A stretch of 64,000 bases of DNA, from contig BSBK01009268.1 in the NCBI GenBank assembly GCA_027943335.1, positions 442,001-506,000 on the forward strand. Direction: 5' to 3'. Both the position numbers and the translations under genes were made by a program. The number at the start of each line of letters is the position of its first letter. Within the stretch, counting starts at the first letter, position 1. Source of the DNA: Chamaecyparis obtusa (lineage: Eukaryota > Streptophyta > Pinopsida > Cupressales > Cupressaceae). Below the pieces are notes generated by a model. It was not told where the DNA came from, searched no databases, and saw only the letters and a list, made by a program, of their open reading frames with translations. Positions 11,251-23,975 of this stretch are shown here, piece by piece.

Positions 11251-12435
11251 TGTTAGAAAGTAAAGTCCACCAAGATAACTGAGAGGGGCAGGATGAATCA
11301 ATTATCTGATACTTATAACTTTTATCAAATTCAACAACATTTAACCATGTAAGAAATATAATTACCAACCATAGAAAGATATTAATACACAATAACATAA
11401 TGACACAAGATATGTTGACTAGGGAACTTCTTGATCAAAGAGTAAACCCTGATGGGAATGATGCCCACAGAAGATGCACTAATATGAATATTCCTTGTGA
11501 AAGGATGGACTCTGTTAGGAGTCTTATGAAATAAATTCAGTACATATGAATCCCAGTTAGGAGATTTTGAATCCCTGCTAAAAGATTCTAACCCTGTTAA
11601 GAATTATAGAAGACAGAAGGACCCATTGCCCAAACAACTTCAATGGAAAGATCACCGAACAAACTGTCCAACTGAAATTAAGATTATTCAATAGAATAAT
11701 ATCAAATATGTTACCTCCTTTCTCACTATGCCAAACCACACTCACCTCTACACCAGATCTCAATTTCAGATCTTTGTACTTTGCATGTCTTCCTTTACAA
11801 TTTCGCTTTCACAATTGCATTAGCTCTCTTCTTCACTTCATGCATACATTTGAATTCAACTGTAATAAACCCTTCAATTTCATATTACAACAAGTAAAAA
11901 CATTCCTTCCTTTATACCACACTCAAATAATTACAAATGAGTTAGCACACAATTACAAATTAAAAGTTTCCACATGCTACATCAAAATTACACAAAATTA
12001 TTGGCTTCCAAATACAATAATTCTCCACTCGTGTGACCTTGAGGTTTGTGCTATCATCCAAATTACTATCAATGTGTCTCTAACTTCCCTTTAACTGTAC
12101 AAAACTAGATTCCATCCCGATTATGAGATATCATCCGATTTCCACAAACCGCTACTCAAGAACACTACCTAAATACTGCTTCCACCAAAATGCTCATAAC
12201 TTCCATGAATAAATGAATTACTATCTATGCTCTTAACCATCAATGTATAACATATCAAAGAGTATATCGTCAACATCACATATCTTGAACTGTAATATCC
12301 CATGTGCGCTCATCCAAACACTGTCAACTTCTTTGCAAGTCTCCAGAAGATCATTGTGTTGACATCAATGACAATCATAGTCATGAATGCAACAAAAAAT
12401 GCTACAAAATGACTACCAAGCATTCATTCCTAACA
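11251..12435 (-). repeat. 5' LTR of element B
   Basis: 1185 bp, TGTTAG...CTAACA. Near the sense 3' end is the shared C-rich/CTCTCAG block (here GAGAGGGGCAGG on the plus strand, 11280-11291). Confidence 0.88.
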
Positions 12436-12699
12436 TCAACATCCATAATCAGATACTTTTGATTAGTGGATCAGTTGTGGCTATCATCCCCATCGGGGTT
12501 TTCCTTTGGCCAGGATTTCCTCAAGAAAAAATGTGGTGTTATGAGTTAATTTACTTTATTGCTATGCTTGTTATTCAGTTTGCTTAGTTAAATTTGTTCT
12601 TCAAGATTCAAGTTAATTTGTTATATCCATAATTGGGAAAAAGTAAAAAAATTTGAAATGTTGATTCACCCCTCCTCTCAATATTTCATATTTCTAACA
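12436..12699 (+). repeat. 3' portion of G 5' LTR
   Basis: It continues the G LTR after the B insertion, runs through the block TTGATTCACCCCTCCTCTCA and ends TTTCTAACA at 12699, next to the primer site. Homologous to the tail of the 3' LTR (42545-42733) and to the H LTRs. Confidence 0.8.
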
Positions 12700-12701
12700 A
12701 T

Positions 12702-12713
12702 TGGTAATAGAGC
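12702..12713 (+). other. Degenerate primer binding site of element G
   Basis: Reads TGGTAATAGAGC, two changes from the initiator-Met site TGGTATCAGAGC, two bases after the LTR end. Confidence 0.7.
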
Positions 12714-13582
12714 TTAGTTACTCATAACAAAGTTATTTAGAGAAAGCCTAATAGCTTGAGTAAGATTTATATGGATATGGATTAGTTGTAGAAAAATATT
12801 GAAGAAGCTCTTGAATAGATTGATATTCTTGATAAAGAAAGAGATACTTTGAAAGAGAAATATGAAGATGCGAAAAACTACATTGAGAAGCTAAAAGAAA
12901 AGATGGAAGATCTAAAATTAAAGAAATAATCTACAATTCATGTCAAGGACTATGATGAAGTTTCAAAACTAAAGAAATAAAATGAGATCCTTAAACATGA
13001 GTTAAAGATTGTAGATCTAAAGTTAAGTTTGAAAAATGAAAGTAGTAAAGATGAATCAAATTTGAAATCATAAAATATAGATATGAAGTCTAAACTTAGT
13101 AAACTGACATCTGAACTTGAGAAAAAAGATTTGCAGTATGCTAAACTTGAAAAGTACAATACAATTATGAAAGGAGAATTGACTCAATCTAAACAACATC
13201 TTGAGAAACTATATTCTAGTAGTGAAAAGATTGATGAACAAATGTCTTATCAGAAACCATCCTATGATAAAACCTATCTTGGATATCTTGAAGATAAGTT
13301 TCCTAAGAAGATTGAGGAATGTAAAGAAATAGATCCAAAACACTCTGAGAGAAAAACTAAAAAGAAATTTGATAAAGCTAACAAATCTAAAGATATACCT
13401 AATCCACCTAAAGAAGATGAACCACCTAAATAAATGCGAAGAGAATTCAAAGGTAGATGTTTTCATGCCATTGTTTTGGACATATGAAAAGAGATTGTAC
13501 ATGTAAGAAATTAAAACTCTTTGGTTATTGTTTTAATTGTCATGGTTTTGGATATAGAGCTATTGATTGTAAGAAACCTCTT

Positions 13583-13625
13583 AGGCCATTTTCCTATCAT
13601 AGTCAAAATCCAATGAAAATGGCCT
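13583..13625. repeat. 11-bp inverted repeat at the left edge of the gag insert
   Basis: AGGCCATTTTC (13583-13593) and its perfect reverse complement GAAAATGGCCT (13615-13625) are separated by 21 bp, just where homology to H's gag stops. It may mark the insert boundary or be coincidence. Confidence 0.5.
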
Positions 13626-13639
13626 ATTTCCTTACAAAG

Positions 13640-16255
13640 CCCTAAAAGTTGTCATTCCCTAGTTGCATCTTGTTTCAATTAGGGAAGATAATCTACAAGG
13701 TTTCATGTCTTGCACCCTTGGTCAGGGGTAATTAATGGTGTGTCCAAGCTCTAGTTAAGATTGCATAGCTTAATATGAGAAAACCAAGGAGATCTTGCAG
13801 TTTAAAGTTCTGAGAATTAGGTCATTTTCATATCCTAAGGGTTTCAAAAAAATTGTCTACATATAAAAACCCTACCTTTAATCTATTTCTTTGTTACCTT
13901 TTTTGGCCACTTAAATCCTAATAATGCATGTGCTTTATTAAAAATGTCAAGCGGGGCCAAATTCCTTGTTTCTTTTTTCCTAAGTCGATGCCTCTTTTAA
14001 TTTTTCCTAAGTCAAAGGTCCCGACGCCTTTAATATTTCCTAAGTCCTAAGTCATTTATTTCCCTAAGTTTTAGCATAGGTTAAAGGCTTAATCTCCTTT
14101 CATCTAATGGTTTTCACATGTCTGCAAAGCTTAATCTTTCCCTTTGTGATGTTGCAAAAACCATTGATCTTACTTACCATGTAGCGCTTCTGTCAAGTGG
14201 GTTTGCTACTAGGTATGCATAGGGGTTTAATTTTCATTGGTTAAGATGGTGGTGATATGGATCCTCTTAGGTGGGGCATTTTCCTCTTGTTATTTCTCTT
14301 TCATTAATCAATTTTGATCATGTGGTTTCTTTATCTTTGCATTTCTTCCCTGATGTAAGCTTGTGCTCTTCACGATGTTGTGACCGATCGCCACCTATCC
14401 TAAAGTTTTCAGCGAGGCCTAGCTTTCAGTCTTCCTTCAATCTAACTATTCTCATATGACTGCAAGGAAAGCTTTTCCCCTTTGTGATCATGCGATGATT
14501 GTTTGATCTTCCAACATGTGATGATAGACGAAGGGTGGGTCCTATGCCAGATAGATCTAAGGTGCCTAATTTTCATTAGTCAAAGTGGCAGTAATGTGGG
14601 TTTTGTTAGTAGGACCGAGGAATTAGAGGGAATTAAAGGGATGCCAGATGTGGGAGGATCTGATAGCTATCATGATGTCACAAGGAAAAGTTGCACAAGG
14701 TCTAATCTTCATGATTATGCGATAACCGTCTGGTGGAAAGACCGTTAGAGGCCATGGGTCCGGGTGCTAGTTGTTGCTGATGTATTTGTTTTTGATTGGT
14801 CGCAAGGGCTCGTAACTTGGAAGTTATCAAGTGGGGCCAAAATACTATAGGGTTTTAATACACTATTGATCTTCCTTGATATGATAGTTGTCACATTGCC
14901 ACAAAGCAGAGATGCACGAGGTTTTATTTATCGTGATTTTGCGATAGTTGTCGATCCTTTCCTTTAGTGAAGATCAAAATTTGTTTTTTAAAGGACTGAT
15001 GAAGGCTTGGTTGACTGTTGTGATTTAACGAGGACCACCTGATGTGTTGGGAAATGATGAGATCAACATCCATGTTTTAAACCTACCTGACTGACTATTG
15101 CCACCAATATTTTGAATTATTTAAAGGGTTTTCAGTGAGAAAAGGACTAGTTATTAAATGCTTGGGTGACTCATCTTCTTGATTTGATCTTTTTCACTCT
15201 CATAGTATGGTCCAAAGGTGATGATTGACTATAGAAGATGTGTATGTCATGTAAAATGGGTGAAACAGTCACTCAAATTAAGATGCATGTAGGTAATGTG
15301 AACAGAGGGTTAACATGGTGAATTCCCAATTTTTGGTGCACCAATCAAAGTTATGGCTATAAATGAAGATCAATTTTGGATCCGATTGCTCTAGATTGCT
15401 TAGCATTTCTTTCCTACAATAAATTCTTGATTGAATCTAGTTGGTGAAGTGGTTGTAAACCCTATTTTTGTCCTAGCTATTCGAAGCTTGTTGCATCCTT
15501 TCATGGGGATTCCAAGATAGCTAGTGACAATATAAGGTAGTCTGATGTATTTGTCAAAGTTTTTTGATGGTCAATTTGGGAATTGAATAGAGAGAGCTTG
15601 GATTTATTGTTTTTTCTCTAACATTTTTTCATTCTTCAATGTATTGATTATGCAAATTTTAATGACAATACACTTGAATTCTAATCTCATATTTGTGTAT
15701 GTCTTTTTGTTTTGATCCTGAATTCTTATATGTTAATGTTACAGAGTAATTTAATGTATGGTATACAAAGTATATTATGACATTATCTTTGAGTTCCTGC
15801 CAAATTCAGGATTAAGTCCTTAAAGATAATCTCAAAGAATTCATGGTTTAATGAGAATTTTATGTCTAGGTGTGAAAGTGAGAGGAATAATAGGCAAAGC
15901 ACTAATTTTGGATTTGGGTGTGTTTGAGTTAGGATCTTAGTTAATGTATGTTGTTTGTGACTCTATACCCTAGGGTAAGACACTGATCTATTCTCTAGAA
16001 GAAGTTCATCATCATCAATCAAACATAAAAATGATTAAATCTTTAAATCAATGTGCCAAGGACATTAATGCTTAACATTCTCTGATTCCTTTAAGAAGTG
16101 AATCAAAGTTATACCCACCTGAGCACTAAGCTCAAAGTGTAGGAGGATCATATAGTTGATCCTTGTTAATTGGCCCTTTTCCATGCAGAGTTTGGAGTGG
16201 TAATAGACTCAGTGACATTATTTTGTCAATGATAGTATAAGTCTACAAGTAGAAA
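13640..16255. other. Unidentified insert within G gag
   Basis: This stretch has no counterpart in H's gag. It has no long credible ORF, no recognised LTR ends, and no clear target duplication that I could fix. It contains degenerate repeats of a block of the type CACAAGG/GTGAT/TGCGAT (around 14120, 14460, 14690 and 14897) and two GGGGCCAAA copies (about 13955 and 14833). It is less AT-rich than its surroundings in places. It could be an old solo LTR or non-coding element; I cannot tell. Confidence 0.45.
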
Positions 16256-16789
16256 GAAAAGGAACCAACAAATCCTAGATCTAATGATAATAATAGTAGT
16301 ATAATGTTTAGAGATACTAACCATGTAGATAAGAAACATATTGGAGACATGAATAAAAGGAATGGAGTTCTATGTTATAGATGCAACAAGATTGGATATA
16401 TTGCTAGAAATTGCAAAACACAAATCAGTCAAACAAGACCAAGATATGGAAACAATGGAGTAGTTTGTCAGATATGCAATAACTTTGGTCGTATAGAAAG
16501 ATTTTGCAGAATGAACAACATGAGGAACACTAATCCAAGAAACTATACAAGGAGAAATGAGAGCACAAAAAGTCAGAAAGGATTTTATAGTAACTTGGAA
16601 GAAGTTTTTGTTAAAGCCATGTATCAAGAGAGCACACTTATTATGCAAGGAAATCATACAGGTGAAGTACCTAATAGTAAGTGTGAATCATTTCCCAATT
16701 CATCTCAAAGAATTTGAGCAATTATTTCATGAATTATGTATTAGAGTAGAGGATTAGAATAGTGTAGAAGTTAGAGTAGATTGAATTAA

Positions 16790-17968
16790 CGTTAGAAAGT
16801 AAAGTCCACCGAGATAACTGAGAGGGGGGGGGGGGGTGAATCAGTTATCTAATAATTATAAATTTTATCAACTTTAGTAGCATTTAACCATGTAAGAAAT
16901 ATAATTACCAACCATAGAAAGATATTCATGCACAATAACACAAGATATGTTGACTAGGGAACCTCTTGATCAAAGAGTAAACCCTGGTGGGAATGATGCC
17001 CAAAAAATATTCACTAATATGAATATTCCTTGTGAAAGGATGGACTCTGTTAGGAGTCTTATGAAATACATTCAGTACATATGAATCCATGTTAGGAGAT
17101 TTTGAAACCCTGTTAAAAGATTATATCCCTGTAAGGAGTTATGGAAGACAGAAGGACCCATTGCCCAAACAACTTCAATGGCAAGATCACTGAACATGCT
17201 GTCCAAATGACCTTAAGATTATTCAATAGAATAATATCAAATATGTTACCTCGTTTCTCACTATGCCAAACCACACTCACTGCTACACCAGATCTCAATT
17301 TTAGATCTCTATACTTCGCATGTCTTCCTTCACAATTTCGCTTTCACGACTTCATTGGCTCTTTTCTTCACTTCATGCATATATTCACATTCAACCATAA
17401 TATACCATATTAAAACAAGGATAAAATTTCCTTCCTTTATACCACACTCAAATAATTACAATTGAGTTAGCAGACAATTACAAAGTAAAAGTTTCCATAT
17501 GCTACATCATAAATTACACAAAACTGTCAGCTTCCAAATACAATGATTTTCCACTAGAGTGACTTCAAAGTTTGCATTGTCATCCACATTACTATCAATG
17601 TGTCTCTAACTTCCCTTTCACTATGCAAAACCATATTCCATCCTGATTAGGAGATATCATCTGATTTCCACAAACTGCTACTCAGGAACACTGCCTGAAT
17701 ACTGCTTCCACCAAAATGTTCATAACTTCCATGAATAAATGAATTACTATCTGAGCTCTTAACCATAAACATATATCATATCAAATAGTATATCCTCAAC
17801 ATTGCATAGCTTCAACTACAATATACCATGTGCGCTAATCAAAACACTATCTTCTTCTTTACAAGTCTCCAAAAGGTCACTATGCTGACATCAATGACAA
17901 TCATAGTCATGAATGCAACAACAACTACTATAGAATGACTGCTAAACATTCATCATTCATTCCTAACA
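16790..17968 (-). repeat. 3' LTR of element C
   Basis: 1179 bp. The left terminus is CGTTAG (T of TG mutated) and the right terminus CTAACA. Polypurine tract (minus GGGGGAGAT) at 17969-17977, with further PPT-like tracts near 18143 and 18249. Contains a 13-base G run at 16824-16836 (C run in sense). Confidence 0.88.
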
Positions 17969-18336
17969 ATCTCCCCCATTGGCATTGATGGAAACATAGA
18001 TGAAAAAATCCAATACTGCAATAGTACTACTCTAACAAACATTTTCAAACCCTCTTCATCAATTAAATCTTGCTTCATTTTCCTATTCAGTTCTCTCCAA
18101 CAGATGGTACAAATGGTTTTTCATGTACACTTCTCCCCCATTGACATCAATGATAGAAATTTCATCATTATGTCAACAAATCCAATGTCAAAACACACTA
18201 TTCAGAAAATACATTCATAAGAGTCCTCATGACTCAACTCAGATACACATACTCCCCCATAGAGGAAGTACCATCATCTAATCTAGAAGAAAGATTAAGC
18301 TTATATACCACTGGATGAATGTAACCAACTGCATCA

Positions 18337-21300
18337 CTACTCAAAAGTAGGCTTGGGCATAACCCCAAGCATACCTCTCAGATACTCAAATGTATCCTTA
18401 GGAAAAGGCTTTGTAGATATGTTTGCTATCTATTCCTTTATGCTTATGTACTCAAGTTTGACTTCTTTCTCAGCAACTTTCTCTCTTACAACATGATACT
18501 TGATCTCTATATGTTGTCTTAGAATGTAATATAGGGTTCTTAGACATACTAAATGTGTTGGTGTTGTCACAATGTATGATAACAGGCTAAACAAACTTAA
18601 TTCCAATATCCTTCAGCATTTGCTTCATCCAATTTATCTAGCTACAATTGTTTGTTGCTACTACATACTCTGCTTCTGTTATTCTCTATGAGATACAATT
18701 TTGCTTCTTGCTTAGCCAAGAAACCAATCTTCCTCCAAGAAAAAAATCTCCACCACTGGTGCTTTTCTTATCATCAACATTGCCTCTCCAATTAGCATCT
18801 GTATATGCACATAGGGTAAAATCATTAGATTTTTCATACCATAATCCATAGTCCATTGTGCCTCTTAAATATCTCAGTATCCTCTTTACTGTTGCATAAT
18901 GTGATTCTCTAGGTTCATCTTGAAATCTTGCTACAATTCCTACTGAATGTGCTATGTTAGGTCTTGTATGGGTCAAGTACTATAATCCTTCAATCATAGA
19001 TCTATATTTCTTCTATTCCACTACCGGTTTTTCATCTATGCTAGATAGTTTATGTCTAGTTACCATAGATGTTCCAATTGGTTTACATTTCTCCATTCCA
19101 AATATTTCCAACAAATCATTCAAGTACTTTTTCTAACTTACAAAGATACCATCATTGTTCTTTGTTATCTGTAATCCCAAAAAGTATATCATCTCACCAA
19201 TTATACTCATTTCAAATTCTATCTTCATTTCATCAACAAATTTGTCACTAGCCTCATCTTCTCCTCCAAAAATAATATCATCAACAAAAATAACTATAAT
19301 CAACAAACCATTTTCAATTTATTTTGTGTACAGATTGCTATTAGTTGTTCCTTTAGTAAATCCCAATTTTAACAAATACTTATCCAGTCTTATATACCAA
19401 GTTTAGGTGCTTGCTTTAGTCCATATAATGCTTTCTTGAGTTTAGATACCATGTCTCCTTCTTCAGTCAAAGGAAAACCTTCAAGTTTCTTAGTGTAGAC
19501 TTCTTCTTCCAATTCACCATTTAGAAATGTGGAGTTAACATCCATCTGATATACTTTAAATTTTGTAAAAGTTGCATAGGCCAAAAACATTCTTACTACT
19601 TCAATTCTTGCTACTGGTGCAAAAGTTTCTTCATAGTCAATTCCTTCTTGCTGTGAGTATCCCTTACATACTAATCTTTCTTTGTTTCTTACTACTTCTC
19701 CTTTTTCATTCATCTTGTCTCTGAATACCCATTTAGTTCCAATAACATTCTTATCTTTCAGTCTAGGGACCAATTCCCATGTCTTGTTCTTTTCAATCTA
19801 TTCTAGTTCTTCTCTCATAGCATTAATCCAATGTTCATCTTCACAAGCTTCACTAGTAGATTTAGGTTCAATTTGAGAAATTAAACATAAGTGTACCTCA
19901 TTCTACGTCAAAAATCCTCTGTCCAAACTTCCAATAACTTGTTCAACAGGATGATGTCTTGATAGATAACTTTTCTATGTCATAGTCTTAGATCTTGCTT
20001 CAACTGTAGATTCTTCTCTAGATTCCTCTCTGGTTTCTTCAGCATGACTTTCATTCAAAAATTCACTATCAGTCTAATAGAATAATTTAGTAGTTTTAGT
20101 GTTAGGGTTACGATGAGCTTGTCCATCAGATTCATAATCAAGCATTCTTTCTTGAATTTTGAACTTTTCATCAACTTTAACATTTATGCTCTCAACAATA
20201 CTTCTAGTTCTCTTATTGTAACTTCTATATGCTCTATTCTTCAAAGAATATCCAAGAAAAATACCTTCATCACTTCTAGGATCAAACTTTTCAATATCAT
20301 CATCTCTCTCTTTATATAAAATTTTCTTCCAAATATTCTAAAATACTTAACTGAAGGTGCATGTCCAAACCATAATTCATAAGGTGTCTTGTCTGTGTCT
20401 ACTTTGATTTTTACTCTATTCATTATATATACTATTGTATTCACTGCTTCTCTCTAGAATATCTTTGCCAAATCATTATCAAATAACATAGCTCTTACTA
20501 CTTCAATCATTGATCTATTTCTTCTTTCTACAATACCATTTTGTTCAAGTGTTCTAGGGGCTGAAAATTGTCTCTTAATACCATTCACTTCACAAAAGGT
20601 GTTAAACTCTCTAGAAGTAAATTATCAACCTCTATCAGATCTCAAACATTTAATCTTCATTCCTGATTCATTCTCAACTTTCTCCTTAATGATCTTAAAT
20701 TTATCAAATGCTTCAGATTTTTCTTTAAGAAATGCAATCCACATCATTCTTGTAAAATCATCAACAAGAATAATAAAATACCTTTCTCCATAGAATCCTC
20801 TAGTCCTGGTAGGACCACTCAAGTCTGTATGAACAATCTCCAACTTCTCTATAGATGTGAACTTCTTACTAGGAAATGAACTTCTCTTCTACTTAGCCAT
20901 CACACATTATTTGCAAATCATGTTAGTAGGCTTCATAATTTTAGGCAAATGCCTTACTGCAAGTGTAGTACTCACTTTCACAATGTTATCAAAGTTTATA
21001 TGACAACTCCTTCTATGCCATAATGAACTGTCATCAATTTGAGTATTCAAACATGTCATCTCTGTAGGATTCAACTTAAATACATTACCTCTGGTTCTAG
21101 ATCCAGTTCAAATTAGATTTCCATCTTTATCCTTTATCACACAAGTTTTCTCAGTAAACCAAACTTGATATCCCTTATCAACTAACCATCCAACACTCAA
21201 AATATTATGTTTCAATCCATCCACAAAGTAAACATCATCAGTATTAGTCTTTCCATCAAGAGTAATAGATCCTATACCTTTAATCAAACAAGGTGCATTG

Positions 21301-22444
21301 TTTCCAACTCTCACAAGTCCTCCATCATAATTGTTAAACTTTATGAAATTTTTCATGTCTCCAGTCATATGATGTGAACAACCACTATCTATAATCCAAT
21401 AAGATTTCTTTTCAACTTGGGAAACTATGGCTTTTTCTTCCTTAATATCAGTCTCAGGATTCTCTTCTTTAATTGCTACAAATCCTATATCATCATTATT
21501 CTCAGTATCACTCTCACTTAGAGTTCTTTCTACACTATTTTCAAGGTCTTCATAATTAGCATAATAACATTCCTTTGATCTTCTAGGATTGGAATTATTG
21601 CTATAATTTTTAACTCTCTTGGGACATTTAGATGAAAACTGACCATATTCTTGACAAGTCCAACATTAAATTTTTTTCTTACCATCTGGTTCTCTTTTCA
21701 CAAGCAAGACAATACCTTCTTCAATCTTCTTTTCTTCTTCATTTCTAGATCTGCTAGTACTAGCATAATCTCCACTCACACTAATGCTTATTAACAAAGT
21801 AGGGTGAGCACTAAGAGCACTAAATGCTATCTCCATTCTAGGTAAGTCTCTTGATAACCTCAAGTTCATTTCTGTTGCTTCCAATCTTCCTAGAAGAGTC
21901 TCTCTTGTAAAGTTCATAGTACAAGGTATAACTTGTTCAATCATCTGTGCTATCTGTTCAATCCTCATAATTTTCCATATCACTTCATTCTTTGTCTTTG
22001 TTCCTCCACAAGATTTTATCCCTGCAACAATTTCTGACATTCTACGAATATAGCTTCTAATAGATTCATCTTCCATCATTCTTATATCTTCAAATGCACA
22101 TATCCAATTATGTAATCTAGCTTTCTTTTCATGTTCGTCACCTTCAAAAGTAGAGTGTAAAGCTTTCCAAATTTTATAAGATTTTGTTAAACATTTTACC
22201 TGACTATACTTATTCTCTGGAAGTGCTATCAAAAGTGCTTGTCTTGCAAGTATGTTACACATGAATAGCTCACTCTCATTGCTAGAACATGTTTCAAGAT
22301 TGTCTTCTTCAATGATAGTCTTATCATTCTTTGTAATCAATCAACAACCTAGTCCTCAACATAGTAGATGCATCTTCATCTTTTCCTTCCAACTTCAAAA
22401 TTTACTCCATCAAACTTAGGGCTTTCTTTCCTAAAATTCACCAT
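18337..22444 (-). pseudogene. Element C copia gag-pol, multiply broken
   Basis: ATG at 22444. Gag reads in blocks (22340-21666) to a disrupted zinc knuckle. Protease-linker HMTGDMKNFIKF is at 21368-21330. Integrase has EIVHTDLSGP and LRSDRG (20843-20625). RT block WVFRDKMNEKGE through YGLKQAP lies at 19773-19390. RNase H has DANWRGNVDDKKSTSGG (18976-18686) and the C-terminus ends GVMPKPTFE. In-frame stops and frameshifts are scattered throughout; for example the position before IEK near 19800 is TAG where F has a Gln codon. Where B has TAG at two sites, C keeps CAG. Non-functional. Confidence 0.85.
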
Positions 22445-22486
22445 GGATCTCCTTAAGCTGTTAAACTTTTCTTTCAAGGACTTGTT

Positions 22487-22498
22487 GCTCTGATACCA
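22487..22498 (-). other. Primer binding site of element C
   Basis: The minus strand reads TGGTATCAGAGC, an intact initiator-Met primer site. Confidence 0.85.
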
Positions 22499-22500
22499 AT

Positions 22501-23686
22501 TGTTAGAAAGTAAAGTCCACCAAGATAACTATGAGGGGGGGGGGGGGGGGGGGGGGGTGAATTAGTTATCTAATAATTATAACTTTTATCAAATTCAACA
22601 ACATTTAACCATGTAAGAAATATAATTACCAACCATAGAAAGATATTCATACACAATAACACAAGATATGTTGACTAGGGACCCTCTTGATCAAAGAGTA
22701 AACCCCAGTGGGAATGATGCCCACAAAAGATGCACTAATATGAATATTCCTTGTGAAAGGATGGACTCTGTTAGGAGTCTTATGAAATACATTCAGTACA
22801 TCTAAATCTCTGTTAGGAGATTTTGAATCCCTCTTAAAAGATTCTAACCCTATTAGGAGTTATGGACAATAGAAGGACCCACTGCCCAAACAACTTCAAT
22901 GGAAAGATCACTGAACACACTGTCCAACTGACCTTAAGATTATTCAATAGAATAATATCAAATATTTTAGCTCCTTTCTCACTGTGGAAAACCACACTCA
23001 CTGCTACACCAGATCTCAATTTCAGATCTTTGTACTTTGCATGTCTTCCTTCACAATTTCACTTTCACAACTTCATTGGCTCTTTTCTTCACTTAATGCA
23101 TATATTCACATTCAACCATAATCAACCATATTAAAACAAGGAAAAAAATTCCTTCCTTTATACCACACTCAAATGATTACAATTGAGTCAACACACAATT
23201 ACAAAATAAAAGTTTCCATACGCTACATCAGAAAATACACAAAACTGTCAGCTTCCAAATACAATAGTTTTCCACTTGAGTGAATTCAAAGTTTTCACTA
23301 TCATCCATGTTACTATCAATGTGTGTCTAACTCACCTTTAATTGTACAAAACCATATTCCATCCTGATTAGGAGATATCATCTGATTTCCACAAACTGTT
23401 ACTCAGGAACACTGCCTGAATACTGCTTCCACCAAAGTGCTCATAACTTCCATGAATAAATGAATTACTATATGCACTCTTAACCATAAACATATATCAT
23501 ATCAAATATTATATCCTCAACATCTCATAGCTCCAACTAAAATATACCACGTACACTAATCAAAACACTGTCTGCTTCTCTAGAAGTCTCCAGAAGGTCA
23601 ATGTGTTGACATTAATGACAATCATAGTCATGAATGCAACAACTGCTATAGAATGGCTACCAAACATTCAACATTCATTCCTAACA
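22501..23686 (-). repeat. 5' LTR of element C
   Basis: 1186 bp, TGTTAG...CTAACA. Carries a 23-base G run (22535-22557; C run in the sense strand) in the conserved C-tract near the primer site, far longer than the 13 of its partner LTR. Confidence 0.9.
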
Positions 23687-23691
23687 ATTAA

Positions 23692-23975
23692 GTCTTGCAA
23701 AGTTAGAATGAGCTAGTATACAATGTAATTATGCTATGGTTAAGAACATGTGAATTTATGCAAGTACACAGAAAGAATGAAGTTTTGCAGGTAACTAGCA
23801 ACAAATTTTAAGTATGAAGCAATAAAGAAATAAGGAGAGCGATTTAGTCGATATTAAGATAAGTTTACAGGATTTGGAGAAGGATTACTTACCAGATCTA
23901 CACAAAGCCCTAAATTGCATTTCTGAGGTATTTTTCTAAGTAATCACTATTAAGTAGTTGTGTTTTATAAGAATT
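23692..23975 (+). other. Gag-ORF2 spacer of element G
   Basis: Non-coding stretch matching the H spacer (minus strand about 33280-32900), including TTATGCTATGGTTAAG and GATTTGGAG-like blocks. No ORF or RNA recognised. Confidence 0.5.

Larger units (their letters stand above)
5579..12435 (-). mobile_element. Element B: decayed full-length Ty1/copia retrotransposon
   Basis: Two LTRs (5579-6765 and 11251-12435) flank a minus-strand gag-pol with copia order (gag, protease, integrase, RT, RNase H). The flanking target duplication is TAAAC (5574-5578) against TCAAC (12436-12440). The undisturbed G-family LTR has GGGTCAACATCC at this point, which shows that the left copy mutated. Closely related to element C. 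Confidence 0.9.
12771..16717 (+). pseudogene. Element G Gag-like protein, split by an insert
   Basis: Starts at ATG 12771 (MDMD, as in H). The N-terminal half is a Lys/Glu/Leu-rich coiled coil that reads to about 13433 with several TAG/TAA stops; the codons after MDMD are TAG TTG TAG where H has CAA CTA CAG. Knuckle-region homology resumes at about 13457-13580 and again at 16260-16717, separated by about 2.6 kb absent from H. The knuckles are wrecked at the metal-binding His: CFNCHGFGYRAIDC and CYRCNKIGYIARNC have Tyr for His (C-to-T changes), and CQICNNFGRIERFC has Arg. Cannot encode a working Gag. Confidence 0.75.
16790..23686 (-). mobile_element. Element C: decayed full-length Ty1/copia retrotransposon
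   Basis: LTRs 16790-17968 and 22501-23686 flank minus-strand gag-pol. A perfect 5-bp target duplication ATTAA is at 16785-16789 and 23687-23691. Inserted between gag and ORF2 of G; the G spacer resumes with GTCTTGC, matching the H spacer near 33275 on its minus strand. Same family as B. Confidence 0.92.

Noticed and set aside
13583..13625. Hairpin as a microRNA precursor
   Set aside because: An 11-bp stem is too short, and it lies at the edge of decayed gag sequence.
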